Assembly (NCBI GenBank): GCA_001179505.1
Contig: CDMY01000061.1
Location: forward strand, 1,733 to 65,732
DNA: 64,000 nucleotides
Direction: 5' to 3'
Source: Vitrella brassicaformis
Lineage: Eukaryota > Sar > Vitrellaceae
Positions 26,848 through 39,243 of the stretch are shown piece by piece. Under the pieces are notes generated by a model, which made no database searches, was not told the DNA's origin, and saw nothing but the letters and a program-made list of their open reading frames with translations. Positions within the stretch are counted from its first letter, which is position 1. Each line of letters opens with the position of its first letter. The translations under genes were made by a program, and so were the position numbers.

Positions 26848-27741
26848 CTGCGATGAGTGCAGTGGGTGTGATGCTCATTTCCTTCCTTTCCTTGCCTGCC
26901 TTGTCTGACTTGTGAGCAGCAGTTTTGTCTCCCTCTGTCTGTCTGTCTGTCTGTCTGTCCTTTTTTCTGTCGGTCGGTCACTCTGTTACTTAGAAGTGAA
27001 GGGGTGGAAGAGAGAGTCGATTTGCGATGTGGGTTGGTCTGTATTGTATACCTTCCTGGATCGGCCGATGGCTGGATGTGAGTGATGTACCATAGCTATC
27101 TATCTGTCAACCATCAGCAACTGTATGTATGTATGTCTGTATGTATTTGTATACTTACGTGTACGTATGCATTAGTATGTTTATATAGACTGTGGATGGA
27201 TGGATGGATGGATGGCCTGGACACAGTCAGAATGCTCTAGCTAGCGCTCATGACATACATGACGCAGTGAGTGAATCAACTGACGAATGAAATGCTTATT
27301 CATTCGTCGTGGGGGGGGGGAGGGGGGCGGCCGTGTCTCTTTTTGTACGGTGGGTGCCTGAGTGTGTGTGTGTTTGTGAATCTGTATGTCTGGTGTTCGT
27401 TCGCATGGTGTGCAATGGGTGGATTGACATCCGTTTATATACATACATACATGCATACATGTTGAAGCACTGTCTGTCTGTCTGACGTACAGAGGTAGTA
27501 CTAGTATCGATCGAAGTCCCCCCGCCATGCCCCTTCCCGAGGGTGTCTACTGTCCGTCCTTCCGTCCGTCAGCCAGCCAGCCAGCCAGCCAGCCAAAAAC
27601 ACGAGTCAGCCGATCTACACATACATACACACGGCAAGTGTGACTCAGAGACACAATTAATTAAACATGTATGTATACCGGAGTAGCCACATCCATCTGC
27701 ACACGTGGGGGACGTACGTTCATGTGACTACCGATCAGCGG
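26848..27741. other. Intergenic, no gene seen
   Basis: Between convergent 3' ends. Contains TCTG runs (about 26936-26960), GTAT runs (about 27124), TGGA (about 27195-27215), a G-rich tract at 27308-27330 and (CAGC)n at about 27570-27595. No open frame here looks like protein. Confidence 0.5.
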
Positions 27742-28674
27742 CTACGATACAGACACACCGAGGAGGGGCACCTCGCACTTGGTGCGGGACCAGCCACGTT
27801 GCATGTCCGCCCACTCCGCCCCGCAGTAATCCCCCCACACCTTGCCCTTCTGCATAGTGCCGGGGAAGTACTCGTATCCGGCCTACACGCACACACGAGT
27901 CACACACGCGCACACACCCCAGGCGATGCAGCGTGCCGTGTGCAGTGGCTCACCGCATAGGAGCCGGTGCTGGTGGACATGGCGGGAAACAGACAACAGC
28001 AGTTGTCAAGGGGGCAGTTGCAGGTTGCTTTAATGGGGCCGCTGTCGATTGACGAGGCCATTGTGTGCTGGCCAATCTCGGGATACTCGCTGGGCGAGTA
28101 GGGCTGGGGGAAAACCTCATCCCCCGCCTTCAAATAACACACTGCAACGCATACACACACACACATTCTCCCATACTGCGCTCTCTCTGTCTGTGCCTTG
28201 CTCACGATATCCCCCCATGAAGGGACCTGCCATGCGCACGCGCACACACACACACACACACACACACATGCACACAGCTCAGAATGCACCTAGCTCCGCT
28301 TCCCTCTGCACTGTCCACTGTCTCAGTTTGGTTACCTTCCAGGTTTGTGTTGTGAGCTTTGGTGGCCTTGTCCTCCACAAAGGAGGTGCTGCAAGCCCCT
28401 GCAGCACAGCAAAGGCGGGAGGAGAGCGGAGATCTGCCTTCTTGTTTGTGTCGGACCTACCATTGCTGTCTATCTCGGACGGCGTGTTACAGCATGCCCC
28501 CATGCCCGCATCGCGGATGCATTCACCTGCGGCCCCGCTCAAAGCAGCGGAGAGGACGAGCGCAGCCGCAAATGCCAACATGATGACGATTCCCCCCTCG
28601 TATATCCTGGCCACATGCAAACTGGGGGCTGTGGGCCTGCCCGACTTGGGTCTTTTCTTCAGAGTCGTAGCCAT
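27742..28674 (-). CDS. Small Cys-rich single-pass membrane protein, unknown function
   Basis: Five exons, high to low: 28461-28674, 28336-28398, 28206-28226 (only 21 bases), 27954-28141, 27742-27882. Splicing keeps frame throughout, about 208 residues. A Lys/Arg-rich start (ATTLKKRPKSGRP) is followed by one hydrophobic span (IVIMLAFAAALVLSAALSG). The C-terminal ectodomain has about twelve cysteines, including CNCPLDNCCC, and conserved-looking aromatic stretches (AGYEYFPGTM, WGDYCGAEWADMQRGWS). Topology looks type II (basic cytoplasmic N-terminus) or a long signal anchor. It is head to head with the gene starting at 28841, 166 bases apart. No family recognised. Confidence 0.65.
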
Positions 28675-28840
28675 GTTTGGCGGTGGCCTGTTGTGCCGTC
28701 CACCTCCACTGCAGCACGGCCCTTTATTGCCCGCCCCGCCTCCCCCCAGGCGGACAACCCTCTTCACACCCAGGCGAACTCCCACAAGTGCCACGCCTCA
28801 CCGTGGCCGCATCAATGGGGAGAGAAGTGCCACGGTGCAT

Positions 28841-31591
28841 ATGGTGCCACTGAGATCAGCCTGGCCATTGGGGATGTCGACGTCAGCGCCGCCGCGGCCG
28901 CAAATCATGACTGGTCAGTCTCTTCAGAATCCTGCTCGTTTGCATGGGCATGTGTGTGTGTGTGTGCAGGAGGGTCGGAGAAGTGCATTACGATGCCTTG
29001 TCACGCTTCAGTCGCCTTCGCTGCTGCTGCTGCTTCCCATTTCGGTCACCCGCATCGGGCCTTCGCCCCTGTTGCAACGCGCCCCTCCCCCATGAACCCC
29101 CGAGCGACTCTCCCACGGCCTCCGCCTCCATCGCCGCCGCCCCCTCCCCCACCCCCTGCAGTGGTGCACGTCACCCCTCCAGCACAACACGACCCCGACC
29201 AAGGCTGCCCCACCTCTGTCACACAGATATACGCAACCAGGGTATCTCGTCACGTCTCCGGCCCTTCGCAGCCATCAGCTCCCGCCGCGCAGACCTCTAG
29301 TATGTCTGTGGACTGCGAGCGGACCAAGAAGGACAAGGACGATGGCAGGGGGCTGGGAGTCTCGGAGATATCCACGAGTATGCGTGGGTCTGATAGGAGC
29401 AGCGCGCCGCCGCCGTATGTGTCTCTGGAGGGTGCGGGGAGTGGTCCACATGGTGTTCTTGGGGGTGGCGATGAGGCGGGTCTGCCGTCGAGGGACGTGG
29501 AAGATCTGATGGAGAGGTTAAGGGGGCAGGGGCGGGTGGTGTGGACGGAAGAGCTCGTCGGACACCTCGGTATGTCCGCATACCACCACTCGGCACATTG
29601 ATCTCTTCCTGCTCTGTTGTGTGCTCAGAGCGGCTGTTCGAGTCAGTGCGATGCCTCGAGACCGCCTGTGTGGAGGAAATGAAAGGCACGGACACCAGTG
29701 TTGGGCCACTGCAGCATGCACAACATTCGCCCTTCTCCCCTTGTGTTGTGCAGGTCGTCAGAAGGCGCAGACTGAGGTGGAGAACCTGACGCGATCCGTC
29801 ACCCACCTCATCGAAGAGAACCAACGTAATTTACAACGCACGCCCCTGGCCATCCCTACATTGGTGCACTATCCCTTCGTCTGCGTCTCTGTCTCTTCAG
29901 AGATCCGTTTCCTTTACACGAACCTCTACGACCAGTTCCAGTCAATGGGCGGCATCTTATCCAACCTCAGCAGCAACAACAACAACAACAGCAACAACAC
30001 ATCGTCACCATCACACCAACAGCAAGACGTCCCCAGACAGCAAGAGCTTGACCATGGCCATGACCATGATGACGGGGAGCATCCTGGCGGTCGTGGCTTC
30101 CAGTGGTCCCGCATCTCCCGTGACACCCTCCCCGCCCCTGACAACCCCATCCCAGCCATGCCTGACATCCACGTCATCACAGAGGCCGCCGTGGAGGAAG
30201 AGACACACGAAATGGCCCATCGCCCGCCTCAGCAGGAGCCGCCCATCACTGATGCCAACAAGACGCCAGTGGTGCCGGTGGGCCGGGCAATGCCTGAGCC
30301 CGACACCAATGAGGGAGAGGGAGAGGAACAGGGCGAGGGGGAGGGGGCCCCTGGTGGCAAGGAGATGGGAGGGGAGACAGACATGGACAGTGGAGTCAGG
30401 GCTGCGGTGCAGGCAAGCAAAGGGCGAGTGAATGGGCGGGCTGGTGTGAGTGTGTGTGTGTGTGTGTCTCTGTGTGTGTGTGTGTGTTTGGCACTGCAGG
30501 TGTTGCAGTCTGCTCGGCAGGGTTTGGTCTGGGTGCGCGACAAGGATGTCAAGGCCTTGGGAGACACGCAGGACCCACCCTTCCCTCTGTGCCTGCTCAT
30601 ACAAGTCAGTGTGTGGCTGCCAAGAGGCACATTTTTTTCATGTCGGTGTGAATGCCTGTCTGCTCTTCTTATGTGTGCAGGCGATATGTTTGTTGCTCAA
30701 CAGCCAGATGAAGGGCCGCCGCGCGAGGCTCCCCAGGATGCAGCTCACAGACACACCATTCCACGCCAGAGTCAGCCACCCCACCCCACCCACCTACCGG
30801 CACACACATCAGGCCGATCCGATCGATCCACTCCATGGCCATGGTTGTCTGTAGCACGTGTGGCTGATGCCGTGGGTGCGTGCGTGGAGGCACATGATGC
30901 AGGCGCGCACCTCGCCCTTCTCTGACACTCTGCTCGCTGTCAATGCGGTCAGTCAGGAAGGCAGTGACCCAGGAAACACGACACACATCACACGCATCCT
31001 TTGCTTGAGATAGTGGATGTAATTATTGTATGTATTATGCATGCATGCAGGATGTGATTGACACCGCGCTGGCGCAAAAGGTAGACAGGCTGGTCGGCAA
31101 GGCCGCCAAACTGTCACAGGCAAGCTGAGCCGAGGCCCTGGGGGTGAATGGAGATCGAATGTTCCTTCAACCACCCATCGTGTCTCGCCCGCCTCATCTG
31201 TGTCTCTCTCTGTCTGTGCATTCCTTTTTTTGCAGCAATGGCGTGACTTGCCCATATGTGCCACGCGCCTCGGCAGATGGGCGCAGTAAGTAGCACGTAC
31301 AACACTAACCACACATGTCAGTCAGTCAACACACGAACCTTCTTTGCGTGTGTCTTGCGTGTGTACTCATACAGGGCCGTGGTTAACTACCGCCTGAGCA
31401 CCACAGGCGGCAGGGGCCCCCCTGCCCCGCCACCGACGCTCTCTGCTGCGGCTGCCGTCGCACCCGTGCCATCAGCGGGTGGCCCACTGCTGACCGACCG
31501 CCCCACGTCGAGGGCGAGGAGACCACCACCGCTACCACACACGAAGGACACAGCAGCGAGGGGCGTCGGTGTGCCACTGTCGGCACGCTAA
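28841..31591 (+). CDS. Coiled-coil and low-complexity protein, family not recognised
   Basis: About ten exons. Proposed first exon begins at the ATG at 28841 and splices (donor near 28915, acceptor near 28971) into a Pro/Ala-rich exon ending at 29569; the ATG at 29302 is an alternative start. Later exons include 29629 onward (ERLFESVRCLETACVEEMK), about 29756 (TEVENLTRSVTHLIEENQ), about 29900-30412 (an Asn-run and an acidic Glu/Gly stretch), about 30500, 30681, about 30854, 31052, 31236, and a last exon near 31376-31591. Helical heptads suggest a coiled coil, then a C-terminal domain rich in Trp/Arg (QQWRDLPICATRLGRW). Two introns appear to use GC donors (CAG|GCAAGC at 30413 and about 31121). 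No enzymatic motif seen. Confidence 0.6.
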
Positions 31592-32078
31592 ATAGACGGA
31601 TAGATAGAGATGGATAGAGTAGATAGATGCTAACATGGCTTAGGCAGGGAGGGGAGGGATGGGCGGCAGATCGATGAGACGAATGGGAGAGAAAGGGTCC
31701 GGGTGTGTGTGGCTATATGTAGTGAGTGTGTGTGGCTGGGATACACACAATTTGTGTTGACGCATGCGCATGGCGCACGGACCTGTGTGTGTGTGTGTGT
31801 GTGTGTATGGGCGTTGAATTAATTGTCATACCGTCGAGGGACCAAGCCGGCCCATGCATCCATCCATCTGAGCAATGGGTCCCTCCCTCCGAGCTGAGCT
31901 CCCTTTCCCATCTATCTGTCTGTCTACGGACGTCTGTCAATCGGCCGAGCAAGCTAGCTAGATGTACACTCCCGCACACACAACGGGAAAATACGATAGA
32001 TACGTCATGAGTGCACACAGCAGGGGAGTGCATGTGCAGCATGCTGCACTCCTCTGCACTGCACACCCTCCATCATCC
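31592..32078. other. Intergenic between convergent genes
   Basis: Holds GATA/GATAGA runs just after the plus-strand stop and a (GT)n run at about 31784-31807. No gene seen. Confidence 0.5.
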
Positions 32079-35064
32079 TCAATCATCTGTGTCCATCTCC
32101 ACCGCCTCCTCTCCTCCCCACCGGCGGTTGGTGCTCGTGGCCGCCGCCACCTTGCCCTTGAGCTTCCCCACGCCCCTCATGCTGCTGCCGTGCCCCCCGC
32201 CGCCGCCCTTGCGCTTGGACACCGATGGCAGCACCATGCGATGCTCGCCGTCAGTGCTGGAGCTGGTGCTGTTGTTGTTGTTGTTGTTGAGTTTGGCCAT
32301 GAGTGCCTTGATGTTGGCGGTGCGATTGCTGGGCGGCTGCGGGAAGTAGGCCATCGAGCGCAGGGAGCGGGGCTGGTTGAGAGGACAGACAGACAGACAG
32401 ATATAATGCAGAAAGGTGTGTATGTGTATGTGTGTGTGTGCGTGGATTGGATGGTGTTGTGGTGTGTTGTCGCGTCAGTCAGTCATTCCCCCACCCACCT
32501 TTGTGCTGGTGTGCGTGTGCGGGGCAGCAGGTGGCGACTCGAGGTCCATCAGACGGTGGGGCCTGCACAACATACATAACCCAACAAAGCACATACATAC
32601 CCATCCATCATGGGCCACCTACCGTTTGGGCGAGTTCTGGTGGTGCTGTTCTCCTCTGTCGGAGGGGACGCCGCTGTCCACCCGCACGACACAGGCCTCC
32701 ACCACGCCCACAGTGCCGTCGACGTGCAGCGGCTCACTCACAGGCACACCCTCACACAGAGCACCCTCACACACACTCCCAGCACCTGATTGATTGCAGA
32801 CAGACATCCAGACGTACGTACCAGCATTCACGTGGATGAGCTGAGTGAGTGGGAGCTATCTATCGGTGTGTCTGTCTGTTTGTGCTCTTGCTGCTCTTGC
32901 TTGCGGTTGGCTGACCATCTTGCGCCGATCCCACGTCCGCCATTTGGTCGTCACCGTCGTCAGTATCGGGCGACTTGAGCTTCCCCTCCACACCGTCGGC
33001 ACCCCTGCTCAGCACCACACACCGCACACAGAGCAAACGGATACATCCCTGCCTGCCTCCGTCTGTGTTCACAGCAAGGCTTACTTGTCCTTCTTGCTGC
33101 GATTTTCTCTTCCTTTGCCTTTGCCTTTGCCCTTGCCCTTGCCCCTTCTGTTCATCAGGACGCCCCTGCCGGTGTCCCGTCGAGTCTTGCTGATCGTCCG
33201 CTGCATCACCTGACGGTACGTCTCGCCCAGCGGCGGCTCGTCGTCATACCCGTCCCGCATCATGTCGGTCTGGGAGGGCATGTCAATCTGCGGCTGCGGC
33301 AGCTCGGCAGCTGAGGGGTCCAGGGGGGGAGGGAGGGGGAGATCCGCACTCACCGAGGCCACGATGGCGCACACAACCGTGACTGACAGACAGACCGACA
33401 TACCGACAGAGGGGAGGTGAGAGAGAGCCATTCATGAGCATGGCTCCTTCCATTTGTGTATCATCTCTCCCTCCCTCCTTCCCTCCCTCCCTCCCTCCCT
33501 TGCTCTGTTTAAGCCTTTTCCTTACTGTCATCGATTTTGCCGCCCTGCTGCTTGAAGTTCCTGAGCCGGTGTGCGGGCAGCTCCTCTCTGCCTTTGTCGC
33601 GGAACGGCGTGCGGAAGAAGGGGCACACACTCGACACGAAGGCGGCATGGCAGATCTTCTGGGCGTAGTCCGCCGGGCTGCCAGGGGCAGGCGTCTCCAT
33701 GTGATCCATGCGGGCGACCGAGTTGATGAGAGACGTGACCTCGCGCTCGTAGAGGTTGTCCCACACGCCGTCGGACGCTGCCACGATGATGTCTCCCTCC
33801 TGCAGGGGGATGTCCTCACGACTGACGTAGCGGTGGAGCCCCTCGAGGGTGCGGGGGGAGACTGCACCGACACACACACACACACACACATCCATTCACA
33901 GGATCGTGTGTGTGGTGTGGTGTGGTGTGAAGTGGTGCGTTCCTCGCTTACAGAGCATGGGTTGGTCGAGGACTAGGTCATCGTCCTCATCGACGTCGTA
34001 GAGCCTGCCTATCTGATGGGGAGTGTTGAACCTGTCCACCGCACGCACACACACACAGGAATTGTGCCCGCCCCACTGCCCCCCTTCATCCATATATATT
34101 TTTGTGTGCTGCATTGCATGCTCTCTCTCACCCACCCACCCGCTGCAGCCGGCTGGCGAGAGGTAGATGAGGTTGTATCTGTCTTGGTCCTTGCCGTTGC
34201 CGCGACGCCACACGCCGATGAGGGAGTCGCCACACACACACACGCTCAGGATGTTGGGATGAACCAACGCGCCGATCACTGCATATATCAAAGAACAGCA
34301 GACAAAAGGACAAAGGGACGACAGACAAGAAACATGAGTGACAGAGGGCATATGTGTGTGTGCGTGTCTTGGTGCCTGTGTCATCTACCGGCCGTGGAGG
34401 CGCCCTTCTTGTCCGTCGAGCGCGTCAACATCTGTTCCCACCCACCCTCCAACACCCTGCATGACGACCACACAGCACACACACAGAACACCCACACAAC
34501 ACACACACACACACCAGGAATACCCTTTGTATGAGTGATTTTCTCGTTCTGTGACTCACTTGAGCGCGCGATGGTGTGTGCTGTCGTCTATGTGCTGTGT
34601 TTCCGCCATGCAGTGTTGCGCCAGACACCGGGCAAACGCCTGAGAGTCACACGGACCTCTCACACCACCTGCACACACAAGCAGCCAACAAACATGCAAC
34701 ACATTGAATGCATTGCAACAAACAAACACCCGAGCAGCCAGCCCCATTGACTCGCCCGCCTCACATGCATCTGCCCATGCATGCAGCTAGCTTCTCCCAT
34801 CCATCCCTGGCCGTGTATGGTCTGCTTACCAACACCGTCGAAGACGCCCAGCCCATCACACCGTCCATAGAATGCATCCTGGCAGCTTACATAGCCGTTT
34901 TTGGACAGCTGCCGCGCCGCTGTGTTGAATTGGAGTCGTGTTTTCCCGACGGAGGGAGGCGGCGGCAGGGTGGGCGATGGGTCTGACGGCTGGGCTGGCG
35001 AACTGGCATCAGGGTGGTGGCGCTGCGCCTCGGATGAGGACGCGTGCAGTGCACACTGCGGCAT
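32079..35064 (-). CDS. PP2C-type protein phosphatase, PPTC7/SpoIIE-like
   Basis: Metal-dependent Ser/Thr phosphatase. Eleven exons, high to low: 34830-35064, 34560-34668, 34388-34456, 34140-34278, 33952-34031, 33526-33861, 33085-33382, 32926-33007, 32623-32785, 32499-32562, 32079-32372. Splicing restores the catalytic motifs: CQDAFYGRCDGLGVFDGVGG (metal-binding Asp), GASTAVIGALVHPNILSVCV with CGDS, GDIIVAASDGVWDNLY, and GGKIDDITVVCAIVA, whose DD pair is split by intron 6. The spacing matches the PTC7/PPTC7 branch rather than classic PP2C, and it lacks extra regulatory domains at the N-terminus. PPTC7 relatives act in mitochondria; the N-terminus here is Pro/Ser-rich without a clear presequence, so location is open. 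After the catalytic domain comes a tail of about 300 residues with a (GK)n-type basic stretch (GKGKGKGKGKGRENRSKKDK), acidic linkers and an Asn run. Confidence 0.85.
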
Positions 35065-35163
35065 TCAGACGGAAGGCTATCTCACAGAGTGTGTGTAACG
35101 ATGAATGCGGCTCTGCGGAGTGGAATGGCAGAACCGAACGACGGCTGCCGTTTCCTCTTCACC

Positions 35164-35171
35164 GCGAGCTT
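35164..35171. promoter_or_regulatory. GCGAGCTT element between phosphatase and prenyltransferase
   Basis: Single copy of the recurring core, CGCGAGCTTTTC, in the 145-base spacer between start codons at 35064 and 35210. Confidence 0.3.
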
Positions 35172-35209
35172 TTCACGCAGATCTGGGACACGATGGATGT
35201 GGTCTCCAA

Positions 35210-36008
35210 ATGAAGCTCTTAGTCGTCCTTCTCGTTTCATCGGTCTTTCTATCAACGTCTGCACTCCCACCCCCCTCACTGCGCCGCTCCTCCCTTCCCT
35301 CGCCGCGAACCATGACCGTCCCTGTGCGGCGCACCGCCCCGACCAAACAACCGTCCACGGCCACCCCTGTTCCAGCGGACGATCAGAAATGCTCTTCCCC
35401 ACCGCCTCCAACGCCGACGGGGCAGGTCGCGGCTCACTACGTGATAGAGGCCTTCCGCCCCTGGTCGCTCAGCCCGACGTTGTGCACGTCTGCTCTGGGT
35501 GCTGCGGTGGCGTGGCGCTCGGAGGACATGTTCAGCCTGCCGGTGTTTCTGCTGCAGTTGGCCGTGTGTGTGGGGCTGCAGAGCGTTGCCAACCTGCTGA
35601 ACACGTACTTCGACCACAAGAAGGGCTTCGACACCAGGGAGCACAACGCCGACCCGACGCTCGCTGAGGATAGGCTCACTGTCAAACAGGTGTGGATCGC
35701 GATAGGATGGAGGGAGGAATGCAACACACATAGCCTGCCTGGTTGTCTGTGTGTGTGTGTCTGTGTGTGTGTGTCAGGTTCTCATCCTGATGGCTGGCTC
35801 GTGGTTGGTCAGCGGCATTGCCGGCGTGCAGCTGGCCCGCCTGGCGCCGGCAGGAGTGGACCCCCTCACCCTGCTGCTCTTCATCGCCGGAGGGGCCTTG
35901 ATCGCGTCCATCTATTCGGCCCCTCCTGGCCTCAAGTACATTGGCCTGGGCGACGTGGGTGTGTTCGCCGCCTGGAGCCTCCAGACCCTCTTCTCATTCT
36001 TCGTGCAG

Positions 36009-36039
<31 letters not shown>

Positions 36040-36802
36040 ACAACGAGAGAACGAAAGGCACAGCGTCAGGATGGGTGTCAGTCAGGTGATATGGATGGAT
36101 GGTTTTGGGGTGTCTGTGGTGCGTTGGTTTGGTGTGTCAGACGGGCAAGCTGTCGCTGCTGCCTATTTGGCGTGCACTGCCTCTGGTCCTGCACACGGTG
36201 GCCATCCTCCACGCCAACAACACGCGGGACATCAACAACGATCTCAGTAAAGAGGGATGCGCACACAGAACACACACCCGACCGACACCCATCACACGAC
36301 TCCACATCACATCACATCACACCACACAGCCTTGTCGGGCTGTCTTGTCTTGTGTTGTGTTGTGTTGTGTTGTGTGCAGATGCGGGCGGGAGGACGTTGG
36401 CGGCGGTGGTTGGCTTAGACGCGTCGGTGTGGCTGTACAAGGCGCTGGTGATCGTGCCTTACGGACTGGCGATGGTCCGGGTACTGATGACCAACCTCTG
36501 GTACGCCCTGCCACTCATCACTATGCCCATCGCCAAGGGACTCGTCAAAAGGTATCCATCCATCCAGCCATCCATGACGACACACACGCACATGTCATGT
36601 TGGTGTGTGTACGTGCGTGTGTAGGTTTGAGGGTCGTCACTTCAAGAGTGGTGTTGTGGAGGACACGGCCAAGATGCAGCTGCTGTTCGGCGCCCTCACC
36701 TGCATAGCCGAGGCCAACAAGCCTATGATACCCCTACACGCCGTCGTCATAGTCGTCATGAAACAAATGGCCGAACGGATGGTCGAGAAGCAGCAGCAGT
36801 GA
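35210..36802 (+). CDS. UbiA-family prenyltransferase, UBIAD1/MenA-like
   Basis: Integral membrane enzyme that attaches a polyprenyl chain to an aromatic quinone precursor. Five exons: 35210-35689, 35778-36008, 36141-36246, 36380-36551, 36625-36802. Both Mg-pyrophosphate motifs are present: LLNTYFDHKKGFDTREHNAD (N...D...D) and ILHANNTRDINNDLNAGGRT. The NNTRD...D...G.TLA pattern and a following ALPLITMPIA-type helix point to UBIAD1/MenA, which makes menaquinone or phylloquinone, rather than COQ2 or protoporphyrinogen farnesyltransferase. Multiple hydrophobic helices are evident. The N-terminus (MKLLVVLLVSSVFLSTSA) is a classical signal peptide followed by a Ser/Thr/Pro/Arg-rich stretch, as expected for a bipartite leader to a complex plastid; ER or Golgi location is the alternative. 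Start is the ATG just before the signal sequence. Confidence 0.88.
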
Positions 36803-37276
36803 CGGGACGGCCGGTGTGATGTGTGTCACTCACGTCACTCACGTGTGTGTACGGGCTGGCTGGCTGCACTCACTGCATGTCATGTGATGTGATTGGGTGG
36901 GTTGAGGGGTCCTCTCGTGTGGTTCGTGTGGTTTGTCTGGTGGTTAGTTCTCATGCAGCAGCCGATGCTCTCTTTTATCGCTCATGCCAATGGTCAGGTG
37001 GGTGCGGTGCATTGAGGGCTCTGTCAATCGAGATGAGCATAGCATGGTGTGAGTGATGTATGTGGGCCTGGCGTGTGTGTCACTGCGTTCTTGCCGGTGA
37101 GCACAATTGTGTGCGTGTGTGTGTGTGGTGGAGACAGGATCTGTCTGCCTGTATCTATAATATGCGGGAACGAACACGGTAATCGTTGGTTGCAATGAGT
37201 CCCGCCACGAGGGCATAAACCCTTGACCCCAACCCTTTCACCCAAAACCCTCCCGCGCAGCCCACAGGTCCCTATT
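36803..37276. other. Intergenic, no gene seen
   Basis: Spacer between two plus-strand genes. GT-rich with no conserved frame; contains ACCCTTGACCCC/ACCCTTTC-type pyrimidine tracts just upstream of the next start. Confidence 0.45.
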
Positions 37277-38911
37277 ATGTCCATGCGCAGCGTTCTGGCG
37301 GAGTTCCGATCCCTTTCGCACAGGATCTTCCCGAGGTGCACACAAGACAGACAGACGCACACGCACACAGTCAGATCTACGAATGTGTGTTGCGGTGCCG
37401 ATGATTGTCTTTGTCTGGATGTCCCTCTTTGCCTGTCTTTGTGTGCACTGCCAGGTGGCGCGAGCACATGGTATCGCGTGCAGATCTCGCACACATGAAA
37501 ATGGACGCACTGAGGTGGGGATTCGTGGAGCAGGACCGAGTGCGGCAGCTGCTGTCGCAGCTCAACTCGAAGCTGCTGGAGCGGCAGAAGGCGCAGCGGG
37601 CCGAGGGGCGGGAGGTGAGCGACGACGAGCTCACGGACGAGCAGAACCAGGCACTCACAGACATGGGTATCACTGCAGAGGAACTGAAAGGTGGGTGGGA
37701 AGTGGACAGACGTGTGTGTGTCTGCGTGTTTGTGTTTTCTGCTGTCCATCCACCTGTCGTGTCGTTCATTGACTGCTTGGTGCAGAGGGCATGAAGACAG
37801 CGTACGAGTGTGTAGCACAGCTGTACGTTGACGCCACCTCCCCGGACCCCGCTGTCCGCGCAGCGGCCCGTCAGCGGTTCGGCGAGATCCTCACACCATC
37901 CCTCAAACACTTCCTGATGGAGGTCCTGGACACCTACGCCAAACACCAGCTGAAACCGTACCTAGTCGTCGAGGTGAACTGCTGAGAGGGAGGGAGGGAG
38001 GGAGGGAGGGAGGTTGGGTTGACTGGCACGGCTCGCCGGCTGGGTGTTCATGTGTGTGGATGGATGATCCAGGAGGTTCATCCGAGGGTGTTGGATGTGC
38101 GCGTCGAGAAGGGCTCGGGCGAGAGCGAGCTGGGCATCCTCGGTCGAATGGACCAGAGAGAAGCCCTCTACCACTTCTTCTCTGGTCGGCGGCAGGCAAA
38201 CACATACCCATACACACATCATGATGCAAGTTTTGCCTTCCTTCTGGCCGTCTGCATGGCATGCAGGTGTGCTCGGCCCCGAGGGCGCCCTATCTCGCGA
38301 CATCCAGCACCCATCAGGTGTCCCGAGGCGGATCGTCGTTGACGTGGAGCTGGCAGCGAGGGAGAAGTTCAGACTGCTGCCAGAGCAGCCGCCGACCCCC
38401 AAGGACGATGACATGCCCCCCTTGGCATACGTCGGACCAGCGCCTCGACATTCCAAGGTGCCCTGGCATGTAAGCACGGCACGCACCAAGCACGCCACTC
38501 ATACCAGGGGACAGACACATGTATGTATGACAGACACATGTATGTATGTATGTATCCTTGTCCAGCCGGCTGACATGCAGGGCGTGTCTGAGCCGCCCTC
38601 CCCGGAGACCCCGCGAGAAGAGCAGCGTGAGCCCGAGGGCCCCCCGCCGTGGTCGTCTGCGGGCCTCGAGAGCACCCCCTCACAGACGGTCCTGTGGCTG
38701 TGGACGTTTGAGCGAAGCCTTCTCAGGAACGATGATGAACGAGGCGGTGGCGGTGCGTCATCGGCGTCGTGGAAAGTGAGAAACATCAATGAAGGTAGGT
38801 GGGGCGGACGGGCGGGATGGTTCGGCAGTGGGCCAGTGAGGGCTGATTGATGTGTTTGTGTGTGTATTTTGTTGTTTGTTGTGTTTTTTGTCAGCTATCC
38901 GTCCATACTGA
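37277..38911 (+). CDS. Conserved-looking protein of unknown function
   Basis: Seven exons: 37277-37335, 37455-37690, 37786-37973, 38073-38184, 38267-38469, 38566-38794, 38895-38911, the last coding only AIRPY before the stop. About 347 residues. The N-terminal MSMRSVLAEFRSLSHRIFP could be a mitochondrial-type presequence (Arg-rich, no acid until later). A charged helical region (RVRQLLSQLNSKLLERQKAQR) follows, then an alpha/beta region (FGEILTPSLKHFLMEVLDTYAKHQLKPYLVVE, HPRVLDVRVEKG, VPRRIVVDVELAA) and a Pro/Glu-rich C-terminal third. The fold hints at a Tim44/Mba1-like accessory protein, but this is a guess. Splice frames all agree. Confidence 0.6.
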
Positions 38912-39243
38912 CGACTGACTGACTGACTGCCGGGGTCGGTCGAGCCATTCATTCATCGATCGACTGTGTCGGTCTGTGCAAAGTGAATGAGACTTGAGTG
39001 ATGCTTCTCTGTTATTGAGTTTTTGGTTGTGTCTGGGGGTGGGGGGGTGGTCACCACATCCGGGATTTGCGCGAGTGTGAAGACGTGTCAATGGACAGAC
39101 CTTTCGGGCCGTTAGAGGCAGATGACGTACGGGGAGGTCAGCAGGCCCTGGGCTCGGGGCAGACACGCCCAGAGGCCCTCGCAGCTGTGCCTTTCCTGCC
39201 CAACGGCCGAGTCAACGGCGGATGAAATAATGAGCCCTGCGGC
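38912..39243. other. Intergenic, no gene seen
   Basis: Short spacer with a G-run near 39035-39050 and GACT/ATTC simple repeats. It presumably holds the promoter of the next gene. Confidence 0.45.

Noticed and set aside
28345-28840. Plus-strand frame continuous with the gene at 28841
   Set aside because: It is antisense to the exons of the Cys-rich membrane protein gene, whose splice frames are consistent; its peptide lacks protein character.
37277-38911. Tim44 annotation
   Set aside because: Only a vague fold impression and an Arg-rich N-terminus; no signature motif seen.
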